Part shown: piece after piece, positions 8,501 to 17,419 of the stretch | Numbering within the stretch: position 1 is the first letter of the stretch | How the letters are laid out: each line of letters begins with the position of its first letter | From: Aequorivita sinensis | GTDB lineage: Bacteria > Bacteroidota > Bacteroidia > Flavobacteriales > Flavobacteriaceae | DNA length: 61,586 nucleotides | Assembly (NCBI RefSeq): GCF_006346335.1 | Contig: NZ_VDMC01000014.1 | Location: forward strand, 1-61,586 | Direction of reading: 5' to 3' | Position numbers and translations under genes: made by a program | The notes under the pieces: generated by a model | What the model was told of the DNA's origin: nothing | Seen by the model: the letters and a program-made list of their open reading frames with translations, nothing else | The model's database searches: none

Positions 8501-8935
8501 ATGAATGACCATTTAATACATAACCTAAAAATATCAATACTTTGGAGATTACTGGTCAATATTATAACAGTTGGCTTGATTATATATTTATTCAATACCG
8601 TTAAGCGAATTGAATGGTATACCTGGTTGATATTATTAATTTATCCGATGTACTTAACAATAAAGGAACAGAAAATATTACTTGAAATAGGTGTTAATGG
8701 AGATCAGATAAGCCTAATAAGTTATTCCATTTTAGGTGGTAGAAAAGAACTAAAACTAAAAACTAGTGAAATTATTGAATTGGATCACTTTAAAGGATTT
8801 GTCGTTAAGTATAAAAACTCTTTCGGAAAAAAAACAGAAACTTTTCAAATTAATGCTGAACCGTGGAATAATATTTACGGACAAATAAAAATTCTGAAAT
8901 TAGCAGTTCAAGAATTGGAAAAAAGAAAATCATAA
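8501..8935 (+). CDS. Small membrane protein with PH-like C-terminal domain
   Basis: The 144-residue protein has two hydrophobic segments (about residues 12-30 and 38-55) and then a soluble beta-rich domain. The segments ILLEIGVNGDQISLISYSIL, KLKTSEIIELDHF and VVKYKNSFGKK alternate in the way of bacterial PH-like domains. The final helix is VQELEKRKS. The same plan (two helices, then a PH-like sheet) is found in the next gene, 145 bases downstream, although sequence identity looks low. The membrane topology is well supported; any function is not. Confidence 0.6.
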   Translation: MNDHLIHNLKISILWRLLVNIITVGLIIYLFNTVKRIEWYTWLILLIYPMYLTIKEQKILLEIGVNGDQISLISYSILGGRKELKLKTSEIIELDHFKGFVVKYKNSFGKKTETFQINAEPWNNIYGQIKILKLAVQELEKRKS

Positions 8936-9079
8936 GACATTTATTAAAATTAGCTGGATAGAATATTTTAGGCTTTATCTGCGTTAGTTTAAGGTTTACA
9001 GCACCCATTTTCATTCGAAAATTCCTTACATTTAATTCTATATAAACTTAAGTGTTTTTATTTTAACCTTATTAGTTAA

Positions 9080-9565
9080 TTGAATATGAAGATCGTTTTC
9101 AAAGAAGAACAAAAATTCACACAATGGTGGCTTTGGTTAATTTTAATCGGAATAGGAGTATTACCCATTATAGGGATTTATAAACAATTAATTATCGAGG
9201 AAAAATTTGGTGATAATCCTATGTCCGATTTAGGGCTCATTATTTTTTCTATTTTCATTTTTGGCTTAATTACTTTGTTTTGGTTTATGCGACTAAAAAC
9301 TATTATTGACCAAAATGAAATCCGAATGAGTTTCTTCCCCTTTGTCAAGAAAAAAGTAAATTGGAAAGATGTAAAAAGTGCTGAAGTAGTTAATTACGGA
9401 TTTGTAGGTGGATGGGGCATCCGGCTTGGTACAAAATATGGAACTGTCTACAACATTAAAGGAAATAGAGGTTTAGCTATAGAACTTCTGAATGGAAAAA
9501 AATTTCTAACCGGAACGCAGAAAGAAACAGAACTTAGAGAAATATTAGCGAAAATCAAGAAATAA
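9080..9565 (+). CDS. Small membrane protein with PH-like domain
   Basis: The 161-residue protein has two membrane helices (about residues 15-33 and 50-70) followed by a beta-rich segment, MRLKTIIDQNEIRMSFFPF, then VNWKDVKSAEVVNYGFVGGW and a C-terminal helix ELREILAKIKK. The W-x-D-V-K plus glycine-tryptophan pattern resembles bacterial PH-like proteins of unknown role found widely in Bacteroidota. It follows a gene of similar layout and may be its distant paralogue. There is no operon partner and no regulatory site that I can support. Confidence 0.65.
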   Translation: MNMKIVFKEEQKFTQWWLWLILIGIGVLPIIGIYKQLIIEEKFGDNPMSDLGLIIFSIFIFGLITLFWFMRLKTIIDQNEIRMSFFPFVKKKVNWKDVKSAEVVNYGFVGGWGIRLGTKYGTVYNIKGNRGLAIELLNGKKFLTGTQKETELREILAKIKK

Positions 9566-9910
9566 TTTAATGTGAATAAATGATATTAGAATCTAAGGCT
9601 CTAATTTAAATTCAAAATCCTGTAGAATAGGTTTTCGAAGGAATGGTTAATGCCTAGGTGCATCAACATCATCAAAATTACAAATACATATTTCTATTTA
9701 TCCTCCTTCATAATGATAATAGCAAATCGAGTCCATAAGTAACCGTAGTGCTTAGACTTTTCATGGCTTTTAAGTACAGGTTTAGTATTCATCTGAAAAC
9801 AGCAAAATAATACTAAATAGCACTTCTAGATATTATTCGGTTAAAATGAAACTTCCACGCGGCAGACAAATAACAAAATTCTAAATACAACAAGTAGAGA
9901 GTACGATGCC
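9566..9910. other. Spacer without a supported gene
   Basis: This AT-rich stretch has no dyad of the A-F type. A 32-codon open frame on the minus strand (9694-9792) is too short and isolated to support as a gene. Confidence 0.4.
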
Positions 9911-11473
9911 TTATTTAGAAACCATCACTTTCTTTGTGCTGCTTCCAGCTTCTGAATGAATAGTTACGAGATACATACCTGCTGAAAAATCTCGCGTGCT
10001 AACAGAAACTGAGTGGTTCCGCACTTCGGACGAATAAATTTTCTTTCCATCTAGGGCTGTTATTTCAATTCGGTATATTAGAGCTTCTGAATTAATGAAA
10101 AAGAAACCATATGCAGGATTGGGATATATAGAAAACTCCAATTTAGAGTGATCTAACTTCCCTAACGAATTACAACGACGAAATATATCGAATCCTTCAC
10201 CTTCTATAGACATCACATCTGTTAAACTCGCTCCCCCTTTGGTTACAACTCCTCCCGAACGTCTCGCAACACCAGGTATATCGTCATAAGAATAAACTGG
10301 AATTAAAGATTCGCAAGTAAGAAGAGATGGTGTTTGCTTTACATAAAAAACCCGATCCCCCCACTCGTTATATCTAGCATTTTTAGTTCCAACAGTAATA
10401 AGGCCCCCATCATCGGTTGGCGCTGAGGCGAAGGCTGCAAATTTCTCTTGCCCAAAATATTGATTTCCTTGTACAAAGTCGCCATTTACATTAGATTCTA
10501 CCATTAAAAAACTCACTCCTCCTGACGCAACTCCACTAGCAACCAAATTGCCATTACCGATTAAGTCAATATCGTGAAAGCCTGAATAATGAGTTTGATT
10601 AACGTACTTATTGCTCCATTCTAAATTTCCATAGGCATCCAATTTCACAATATAACCATTTGGATATAGTCTCCCTGCAACGGCATATCCATCTCCAGGA
10701 ATAGCAACTACGCCATAAGCTTTACTCCATTGAAAAGGGGTAATTAGCGTAGACCATTCAAGATTTCCTAAAGAATCTAACTTAACAATATAACTATCGG
10801 CTGAACCTTGATTTACATCAAAAGAGTCTGTTTCTCCAGCTATTATATAGCCTCCTTGTCCATCTAAGGTGGTATCAACTGCATGTGCTATATCATTTCC
10901 AAGCCCACCAATACTATTACTCCACTCAACCTCTCCCTCACTGTCCAACTTAACGATATATACATTTTTACCTTCACCTACTATTTGAGTAGAACCAACT
11001 ATAACAAACCCATCATCTTCGGTTGCTTTAATTGCATTACCTTCTTGATTTCCTTCTATTTCACTCAAATTTTTCGACCATTCAATTTCTCCAGCGGAAC
11101 TTAACTTCAACAGATAAATAGATTTTTTTTCAGTGAATTTAGCCTCCGAAGTTCCTGCAATGATAAACCCTCCATCTGGTGTAAGCTCTACAGAATTCCC
11201 CCACACCTTTCCTTCTATCTTAACGGTCTTAGACCATTTTGGTTCGAGACTGTCTGAAATTCTAAGAACATAAACTTCATCTTTGTTTTCAGGAATTCTC
11301 ATCGTGTTACTTCCTACCATAATGTAACCGTCATTCGGCACAGTTTTAACTGCCTTAGCTCCATAATTTCCACTAGTCTGTTCCCCTTGATATACCCCAC
11401 TGATATATTGTGCATGGGTGTTTTCTACAAGAGCAATAAAAAAGATAAAAAGGAATATAGCAGTAAATCTCAT
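9911..11473 (-). CDS. Secreted T9SS-sorted repeat (propeller-like) protein
   Basis: The start is placed at MRFTAIFLF because a signal peptide (to about residue 21, THAQ) begins there; an upstream extension to 11518 would put charged residues before it. The 520-residue product has about six repeats of a 50-60-residue unit of the form D-G-G-[FY]-[IV]-[IV]-[AV]-G, then I-Y-x-[LV]-K-L-x-x-x-G-x-x-E-W-S. Such units form beta-propellers in secreted Bacteroidota proteins. The C-terminal ~75 residues (FSIYPNPAYGFFFI to KKVMVSK) are a type A T9SS sorting domain. It should be an extracellular or surface protein. Ligand unknown. Confidence 0.82.
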   Translation of the reverse strand: MRFTAIFLFIFFIALVENTHAQYISGVYQGEQTSGNYGAKAVKTVPNDGYIMVGSNTMRIPENKDEVYVLRISDSLEPKWSKTVKIEGKVWGNSVELTPDGGFIIAGTSEAKFTEKKSIYLLKLSSAGEIEWSKNLSEIEGNQEGNAIKATEDDGFVIVGSTQIVGEGKNVYIVKLDSEGEVEWSNSIGGLGNDIAHAVDTTLDGQGGYIIAGETDSFDVNQGSADSYIVKLDSLGNLEWSTLITPFQWSKAYGVVAIPGDGYAVAGRLYPNGYIVKLDAYGNLEWSNKYVNQTHYSGFHDIDLIGNGNLVASGVASGGVSFLMVESNVNGDFVQGNQYFGQEKFAAFASAPTDDGGLITVGTKNARYNEWGDRVFYVKQTPSLLTCESLIPVYSYDDIPGVARRSGGVVTKGGASLTDVMSIEGEGFDIFRRCNSLGKLDHSKLEFSIYPNPAYGFFFINSEALIYRIEITALDGKKIYSSEVRNHSVSVSTRDFSAGMYLVTIHSEAGSSTKKVMVSK

Positions 11474-11475
11474 AA

Positions 11476-11498
11476 TAGATACAAATTGGTTGTATCTA
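11476..11498. promoter_or_regulatory. Perfect inverted repeat upstream of the propeller gene
   Basis: TAGATACAA (11476-11484) is repeated inverted as TTGTATCTA (11490-11498) with a 5-base spacer, 2 bases upstream of the chosen start codon at 11473. It could be an operator or an mRNA hairpin that occludes the start. No regulator can be assigned. Confidence 0.45.
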
Positions 11499-11565
11499 CA
11501 AATATTGAAATTTAACATAACCTGAAGAAATAAATTAAAAGAAACTTACCCCTCAACATTTTCTG

Positions 11566-11925
11566 ACAAGGGCTGATTTTAAAATTGGAATAGGGAGGGC
11601 ATATAGTAAATCCTTAGAAGAAATTTTTAATGAAATTGTTAAGCCATAGGTAATAAGTAAGTACCTTATTTCAGAAAATAGTAGTAGGTTAGAATTAGGA
11701 AAAGAGATAATATGGAAGATTCCTGAATGTGATGGTTATTATCCTATATAGGGAGTCAAGATTGAAAATAGTCAAACTATTTCGTATGTATTGGCTCCGG
11801 AACCGGTGGTTATTATTACACTAAAAAATTATCAAGACAATAGCACAATTGTTAGAATAAACGAAAAAGGTAAAGAGCTAAAAGAAAAATACCTGAAATG
11901 GACTTTAGAAAACTCGGGAGGCTAA
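11566..11925 (+). pseudogene. Decayed gene with two in-frame stops
   Basis: One frame runs from about 11566 to the TAA at 11923-11925 and reads as ordinary protein, interrupted by TAG at 11647-11649 and TAG at 11749-11751. Recognisable pieces are SLEEIFNEIVKP before the first stop, SENSSRLELGKEIIWKIPE between the stops, and APEPVVIITLKNYQDN then INEKGKELKEKYLKW after the second. I cannot name the family. The coherent amino-acid composition over about 120 codons argues for a former gene and not chance. Confidence 0.5.
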
Positions 11926-12011
11926 GAAAACACTTAAAAAAAGCACTTGGCAAACAATATGAAACCTATCAAAAAGAATTGCCTACGCTTATTCCATTCA
12001 CAAAGAAATAA
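11898..12011 (+). pseudogene. Fragment resembling an isoprenylcysteine carboxyl methyltransferase tail
   Basis: A 37-codon frame, overlapping the previous remnant in another frame, reads HLKKALGKQYETYQKELPT then LIPFTKK and a stop. The pattern of E/H-x-L-x-x-x-[LF]-G-x-x-Y-x-x-Y-x-x-x-[VL]-P-x-L-[IL]-P-F is the typical C-terminus of ICMT/DUF1295-type membrane methyltransferases. The membrane domain that should precede it is absent. It is probably the end of a deleted gene fused to another remnant. Confidence 0.5.
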
Positions 12012-12083
12012 ACTTAAAATGCTCGATTCATCTTGATTAAGAATCTTCTTTATATTGAATTGAGGGAATTAAATTCATAAAAT

Positions 12084-12105
12084 AATGGCCCCAACTGGGG
12101 CCATT
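12084..12105 (-). terminator. Terminator of the acyltransferase-glmM operon
   Basis: AATGGCCCC (12084-12092) and GGGGCCATT (12097-12105) form a perfect 9-bp stem with a 4-base loop, 23 bases beyond the glmM stop. On the minus strand an AT-rich tail follows. Confidence 0.75.
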
Positions 12106-12127
12106 AATATTTAATCTAAGATGTTTA

Positions 12128-13516
12128 CTAAATATTAGCTATTGCTTTAATTTCAGCAATAATCTTATCTGCTAAGCTATCTGCTTCTTCTTGCGATTTG
12201 GCTTCGGTATATATTCTAATAATAGGCTCTGTATTTGATTTACGTAAGTGTACCCAATTTTCAGGGAAATCAATTTTAACTCCATCTATGGTATTGATAT
12301 CTTCTGATGCATACTTAGCTTCCATAGCTTTTAAAATTGCATCTACATCCAATGTTGGAGTAAGCTCAATTTTCTTCTTACTCATAAAATATGAGGTGTA
12401 TGTTTTACGAAGTTCGCTAACAGCCATTTTTTGTTCCGCCAAATGACTTAAGAATAAAGCTACTCCTACCAAGCTATCACGACCGTAATGCAATTCTGGA
12501 TAAATTATTCCACCATTACCTTCACCGCCAATTACAGCCTTGGTTTCTTTCATCATTTCAACCACATTCACCTCCCCAACTGCACTAGCCGTATAAGTTC
12601 CATTGTGTTTTTCGGTAACATCGCGTAAGGCTCTAGACGAAGACATATTGCTAACAGTGTTTCCTGGTGTATGTTTTAAAACATAATCAGCAACAGCTAC
12701 TAAAGTGTATTCTTCCCCAAACATTTCACCTTTTTCATCAACAAAAGCTAAACGATCTACATCTGGATCTACTACAATTCCGAAATCGGCATTTTCATCT
12801 ACTACCATTTTCATCAAATCGCCCAAATGCTCTTTTAAAGGCTCTGGGTTGTGAGGAAATTGACCGTTTGGAGTACAATACAATTTTACTGGCTCTACTC
12901 CTAAAGCTTCTAATAATAACGGTATCGCTATTCCTCCTGTTGAATTAACACCATCAACCACTACTTTGAACTTACAAGCTTTAATAGCATCGACATTTAC
13001 TAGAGGTAAATCTAAAATTTCATCGATGTGTAAGTCTATATAGGCATCGTTTTTATGAATTTCGCCTAAGTCATCAACTTCTGCAAATTCTATATTTCCT
13101 CCTTCAGCAATATCAAGAATTTCTTGTCCCGCTGCAGCGTTCAAAAACTCACCTTTATTGTTCAATAATTTAAGAGCATTCCATTGCTTTGGATTGTGGC
13201 TAGCTGTAAGTATAATTCCACCGTCGGCGTGTTCCATCATTACTGCCATTTCAACTGTAGGAGTGGTAGAAAGATCTAGGTCTATTACCGTTATACCCAT
13301 CCCTACTAAGGTGTTCATAACCAATTGCTGAATCATTTCACCAGAAATCCTGGCATCACGACCCACCACTACTCTATGTGTTTCTTTGTTGCGTTGTTTC
13401 TTTACCCAACTACCGTATGCAGCAGCGTATTTTACAGCATCGATTGGAGTTAAGTTTTCACTCTGTAGGCCGCCAATTGTTCCGCGTATACCTGATATAG
13501 ATTTAATTAAAGTCAT
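12128..13516 (-). CDS. glmM: Phosphoglucosamine mutase
   Basis: The 462-residue protein belongs to the alpha-D-phosphohexomutase family. The phosphoserine loop TASHNP places the active Ser at residue 106. The metal-binding loop DPDVDR lies at 250-255. The sugar-binding GGEGNGG loop is near residue 334 and the phosphate-binding R-K-S-N-T-E-P segment is near the C-terminus. Family knowledge: GlmM converts glucosamine-6-phosphate to glucosamine-1-phosphate for peptidoglycan and LPS precursors; a broader phosphomannomutase role is possible. Its start overlaps the stop of the upstream acyltransferase by 4 bases (ATGA), implying translational coupling. A terminator follows. Confidence 0.9.
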   Translation of the reverse strand: MTLIKSISGIRGTIGGLQSENLTPIDAVKYAAAYGSWVKKQRNKETHRVVVGRDARISGEMIQQLVMNTLVGMGITVIDLDLSTTPTVEMAVMMEHADGGIILTASHNPKQWNALKLLNNKGEFLNAAAGQEILDIAEGGNIEFAEVDDLGEIHKNDAYIDLHIDEILDLPLVNVDAIKACKFKVVVDGVNSTGGIAIPLLLEALGVEPVKLYCTPNGQFPHNPEPLKEHLGDLMKMVVDENADFGIVVDPDVDRLAFVDEKGEMFGEEYTLVAVADYVLKHTPGNTVSNMSSSRALRDVTEKHNGTYTASAVGEVNVVEMMKETKAVIGGEGNGGIIYPELHYGRDSLVGVALFLSHLAEQKMAVSELRKTYTSYFMSKKKIELTPTLDVDAILKAMEAKYASEDINTIDGVKIDFPENWVHLRKSNTEPIIRIYTEAKSQEEADSLADKIIAEIKAIANI

Positions 13517-14583
13517 TTTCTAAATTTATTTTTCAATTTTAAAAAGTAAAGCTCAAAGTAAGTATACGATATATGAGCTATTAAAATAGTTCCTGCGAAG
13601 GTAAGCAGGAGCATCAAAAATACGGTTAATTTTTTATTAAGGTTTTGAAGGATTTCTAGTTCTAAAAACAAAAATACAACAGCGTTTAGAATTATGGCGT
13701 GATAAATATATATTCCGTACGAAATACTTCCTAAATGATTAATTATTTTATTATTCATTTCCACTCCGCGATTGTTGAATGCCAAGGTATGTACAAAGAA
13801 TCCGAACAACAAACAGGTTATTAAAGAACGAAGCCACAAAGGTTCAAACATAAATATATCGGTAAAATAAAACAGCAATGTTGCCAAACAAACTAGCAGG
13901 GGAAAAAATTTTCTACGTTTAAAAACCTCTAACATTTTCTTTTCTTCAAGTATAGCAATAACTCCACCTGTGAAAAGGTAGAAAAACACAAAAGTATAAT
14001 CGCGAAGTACTTCAAAAACATTTGACCAGTATAGAATAAAATACCCAAACAGCAAAGCGCTTAGAACTGGCAAAATCCACTTGGTTTTAATAAAAAACAG
14101 TAAAGGGGCTATGAATAAATAAAACTGTTCTTCAATCCCAATTGACCATAGAATTTCAATAATTCCACCGGGTTCGTAAACTTTTGCGAATACATTCGGT
14201 AGAAAGAAAACATTATATAATAGAGCTTCCTTCCACGTATATTTTATCTCAAAATAAATATTTAAATAGGGTAAAATCACATTGTAAAAGAAAAATCCAA
14301 AACCTAAAACTAGATAATACAAAGGAAATATTCGCAGAATTCTTTTAATGTAAAAGTCTCTAATAGAGAATGTACCCCGAATTTTGGCGCGGTAAATAAT
14401 TCTAATGATTAAAAACCCGCTAAGTACAAAAAACATATAAACGGCCTCCAAACCACGATGAAATATAGGAAGCCCATCAAAATAAGGAAGTCCCTGGTTA
14501 GCGGAAAGTTGAGGCAAGTGAAACAGCAACACAAGGGATGCTAGAAAAAACCGCAACGGGTCTAAATTGGGTAACCTCTTCAA
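13513..14583 (-). CDS. Acyltransferase family 3 (OafA-like) membrane protein
   Basis: The 356-residue protein has about ten membrane helices and opens with the acyltransferase-3 signature: LDPLRFFLASLVLLFHLP, with the conserved Arg and His. A second block (FFVLSGFLIIRIIY, about residues 52-65) and SIGIEEQFYLFIAPL (about residues 146-160) are also typical. Members transfer acetyl or other acyl groups to cell-surface sugars such as O-antigen or exopolysaccharide. The frame overlaps glmM by 4 bases, and the pair forms a minus-strand operon. The acceptor cannot be identified. Confidence 0.88.
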   Translation of the reverse strand: MKRLPNLDPLRFFLASLVLLFHLPQLSANQGLPYFDGLPIFHRGLEAVYMFFVLSGFLIIRIIYRAKIRGTFSIRDFYIKRILRIFPLYYLVLGFGFFFYNVILPYLNIYFEIKYTWKEALLYNVFFLPNVFAKVYEPGGIIEILWSIGIEEQFYLFIAPLLFFIKTKWILPVLSALLFGYFILYWSNVFEVLRDYTFVFFYLFTGGVIAILEEKKMLEVFKRRKFFPLLVCLATLLFYFTDIFMFEPLWLRSLITCLLFGFFVHTLAFNNRGVEMNNKIINHLGSISYGIYIYHAIILNAVVFLFLELEILQNLNKKLTVFLMLLLTFAGTILIAHISYTYFELYFLKLKNKFRK

Positions 14584-14601
14584 TTTTCAGTATTTACAGA
14601 T

Positions 14602-14609
14602 CAAAAATA
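14602..14609 (-). promoter_or_regulatory. -7 promoter box TATTTTTG
   Basis: On the minus strand TATTTTTG matches TAnnTTTG 19 bases upstream of the acyltransferase start, suggesting a short leader for the acyltransferase-glmM operon. Confidence 0.45.
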
Positions 14610-14623
14610 CATATATTTATTGA

Positions 14624-15208
14624 ATGAATTTTTTAGCACATATATATCTCTCCGGAGATGACGACGAAATTACAATTGGCAATTTTATTGCAGATGGCAT
14701 AAAAGGAAAGCGTTACCTTAAATACCCCCCTAAAATTGCAAAAGGTATTTTATTGCATCGCGAGATCGATTCCTTTACCGATTCTCACCCCACTGTTCAT
14801 AAAAGCACCAAGAGACTTCACAAAAACTACAGCCATTATAGTGGCGTAATTGTAGATATACTTTACGACCATTATCTTGCAAAAAATTGGAAAAAATATT
14901 CCGATCAACCTTTGGATGAATATGTTGAAGAATTTTATGAGTTGCTTCGTAATAACTTCACCATACTTCCCGCTAGAATTCAGCGAATGATGCCGTATAT
15001 GATAGCTGATAACTGGTTGCTGAGCTACGCTACTGTTGAAGGTATAGGAAAGATACTAGCCCAAATGAATGTACGCACTAAAGGAGTTGCAAAAATGAAC
15101 TTAGCAGTAGTGGAACTCGAAGAATATTACGAAGAATTTGAATCTGAATTTACCTCATTTTTTGATGAATTAATAATTCATGCTAACCAAAAACTTATCG
15201 AATTATGA
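14624..15208 (+). CDS. Acyl carrier protein phosphodiesterase-like protein (AcpH family)
   Basis: The 194-residue protein matches the AcpH family from end to end. MNFLAHIYLS at the N-terminus, IGNFIADGIKG (residues 18-28), GILLHREIDSFTDSHP (about residues 45-60), and DILYDHYLAKNW (about 82-93) carry the His/Asp residues expected to bind a metal, as in HD-like hydrolases. In E. coli AcpH removes the phosphopantetheine arm from acyl carrier protein; many homologues have untested specificity. The gene overlaps the downstream ggt by 4 bases, so the two are probably translated together. Confidence 0.85.
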   Translation: MNFLAHIYLSGDDDEITIGNFIADGIKGKRYLKYPPKIAKGILLHREIDSFTDSHPTVHKSTKRLHKNYSHYSGVIVDILYDHYLAKNWKKYSDQPLDEYVEEFYELLRNNFTILPARIQRMMPYMIADNWLLSYATVEGIGKILAQMNVRTKGVAKMNLAVVELEEYYEEFESEFTSFFDELIIHANQKLIEL

Positions 15209-16920
15209 AACATTACTCATTAATTTTAATTGTTTTATTACTATTTGCCTGCAAAGAAAAAGTTACCACCCAAAACAGCTACGAAAAACCAAAAACCGAA
15301 AGCAAAGAAACTGTAGTAGCTGATAGTGCAATGGTAGTTTCAGCTAGAGAAGAAGCTTCTCGCATTGGCACAGAAATCCTAAAAATGGGCGGAAATGCTT
15401 TTGATGCTATGATTGCTACCGAAATGGCATTAGCTATTTGTTTCCCCTATGCTGGTAATTTAGGTGGCGGTGGGTTTATGGTTTACCGCAGCGAATACGG
15501 TGAAATAGGGTCTTTAGACTATCGTGAAAAAGCTCCTATTGCCGCTACAAAAAACATGTATTTAGACGAAGAAGGAAACTTTATACCCGAAAAAAGCTCT
15601 GTTGGAGCGCTTGCTGTGGGCGTGCCTGGTACAGTAGCAGGAATGTTTGCAGTACATGAAAAGTTGGGAAGTTTACCAATGGAAGTAATTTTAAAACCTG
15701 TTATCGACCTTGCTAAAAACGGATATATTATTACCGAACAACAGGCAGAAAGGTTGGAACATTACAAAACCATATTTGAAGAAGTTAGCGGTGAAAAAAA
15801 TCTTTTTACTGAAACATATAAGAAAGGTGACACACTTAAAAACGCAGCTTTAGCAAACACCTTAACGTTAATTGCGCAAAATGGACGTTCTGAGTTTTAT
15901 GAAGGAGAAACAGCTAAAAAATTAGTTTCCTTTTTAAATGAAAAAGGAGGAATTATAACGCTAGAAGATCTGGCAGCCTACGAATCACAGTGGCGTGAGC
16001 CAATTGTTTTTAACTATAAAGATTTAAAAGTGATTTCGATGGCACCTCCATCCAGCGGTGGAATTTGTTTATCACAAATTTTAAAAATGGTTGAACCCTT
16101 TCCTCTTTCTAACTATGGGCACAACAGTGCAAAATACATTCAGGTGCTAGCTGAAGCCGAACGTCGTGCGTATGCCGACAGAAGTTTTTACCTTGGTGAT
16201 CCCGACTTTGTAGAAATTCCAACAGATTCACTTCTCAATGACGCCTATTTATCACAGCGAATGCAAAGTTTTTCTTTTGATGCTGCTACGCCTTCTTCAG
16301 AAGTAAAACCAGGAGTAATTATGGGGTATGAAAGTACAGAAACCACACATTATTCTATTGTAGACTCCTTTGGAAATGCAGTTTCGGCTACTACAACATT
16401 AAATTCAGCTTATGGTTCTAAACTTTATGCTAGTGAACTAGGCTTTTTCCTAAACAATGAAATGGACGATTTTAGTGCAAAACCAGGAGCACCTAATGTG
16501 TACGGACTCGTAGGAGGCGAAGCTAATGCTATAGCCCCTCAAAAACGAATGTTAAGCTCTATGACACCAACAATTGTTGAAAAAAATGGTGAACTATTTA
16601 TGGTAGTTGGTACGCCTGGAGGTTCTACAATTATCACTTCGGTAGCACAAACAATTTTAAATGTTTATGAGTTTAATATGAATATGCAAGAAGCCGTTGA
16701 TGCCCCTCGTTTCCATCATCAATGGTTACCAGATGCTGTTAGATATGAATTTGAAAGATTCCCTCGTGAAATCATTGAGGAGTTAAAACAAAAAGGATAT
16801 CCTGAAAACCTCGAAACTGATCCAATTATTGGAAAAGTTGATGCAATTTTAAGATTAGAAAACGGCAAATTACAAGGCGGTGCAGACCACCGTGGAGATG
16901 ATGCAGCGATTGGGTTTTAA
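15205..16920 (+). CDS. ggt: Gamma-glutamyltransferase lipoprotein
   Basis: The 571-residue Ntn-hydrolase has a lipoprotein signal (LLLFAC, Cys16), so it is membrane-anchored facing the periplasm. The autoprocessing site is conserved: TTHYSIVD, with the predicted nucleophile Thr380, splits the precursor into a large and a small subunit. LGGGGFMVY (about residues 90-98) and the GTPGGS loop in the small subunit are also present. The enzyme hydrolyses or transfers the gamma-glutamyl group of glutathione and related peptides. Its start overlaps the AcpH-like gene (ATGA). Confidence 0.93.
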   Translation: MKHYSLILIVLLLFACKEKVTTQNSYEKPKTESKETVVADSAMVVSAREEASRIGTEILKMGGNAFDAMIATEMALAICFPYAGNLGGGGFMVYRSEYGEIGSLDYREKAPIAATKNMYLDEEGNFIPEKSSVGALAVGVPGTVAGMFAVHEKLGSLPMEVILKPVIDLAKNGYIITEQQAERLEHYKTIFEEVSGEKNLFTETYKKGDTLKNAALANTLTLIAQNGRSEFYEGETAKKLVSFLNEKGGIITLEDLAAYESQWREPIVFNYKDLKVISMAPPSSGGICLSQILKMVEPFPLSNYGHNSAKYIQVLAEAERRAYADRSFYLGDPDFVEIPTDSLLNDAYLSQRMQSFSFDAATPSSEVKPGVIMGYESTETTHYSIVDSFGNAVSATTTLNSAYGSKLYASELGFFLNNEMDDFSAKPGAPNVYGLVGGEANAIAPQKRMLSSMTPTIVEKNGELFMVVGTPGGSTIITSVAQTILNVYEFNMNMQEAVDAPRFHHQWLPDAVRYEFERFPREIIEELKQKGYPENLETDPIIGKVDAILRLENGKLQGGADHRGDDAAIGF

Positions 16921-17143
16921 ATTATGAGTTATTTGTTAATGGTGAATAGCGAATTAGCCGCATCTATTATTTAAATAGTCTGTTTTCCAGAGGCTTTAAA
17001 CATCCATTGTTACCATTGACCGCTTTAATTACTTTTAAAACACTGAGTTTCTTTATTAGGTTTTAATTTAAATTGATAACGCAAAAAGTCTTGACTCTTG
17101 TTTCCTTTTTAATCCTGCTTCTAAGATGGTTTTTTAATCATTA

Positions 17144-17357
17144 GTGTCCGACTAAAATAATAAGAAACTCTGCAGTGTCAAAAATTACAAGTGATTCAAA
17201 CATTTTTACCAAATGACCGCTTGCTATTAAATTTGGCATTGAAATTTATAAATTAATAAGTATGTTTAATCAACTTTTTCTAATTTTCAACCTATTAAGG
17301 AGTGAGTCTTACGTCTTATATCTTTCAGCGCAGCGGTCTTACATCCTAGTCGGACAC
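17144..17357. mobile_element. Candidate MITE or IS remnant with 11-bp inverted repeats
   Basis: GTGTCCGACTA (17144-17154) is repeated as a perfect inverted copy, TAGTCGGACAC, at 17347-17357. About 214 bp lie end to end, with no transposase. The interior includes a heptamer-periodic stretch (17306-17349, GTCTTAC GTCTTAT) that resembles the array upstream of fadE. It lies in the 500-base convergent spacer between ggt and ccsBA; the left part of the spacer (16921-17143) shows nothing else I can name. Confidence 0.5.
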
Positions 17358-17419
17358 GACTAATTTTTAATCTTTATTCTTTCTTATAGGAAATAACCTC
17401 AATTCTCTACAACAAACCT

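Noticed and set aside
9694-9792. 32-codon minus-strand frame in the spacer before the propeller gene
   Set aside because: Too short and isolated, with no membrane helix pattern, no neighbour coupling and no recognised homology.
10883-11104. Plus-strand 73-codon frame inside the propeller gene
   Set aside because: It is antisense to a well-supported repeat protein and has no independent features.
12198-12948. Plus-strand frames opposite glmM
   Set aside because: They are antisense shadows of a gene whose active-site motifs are complete on the minus strand.
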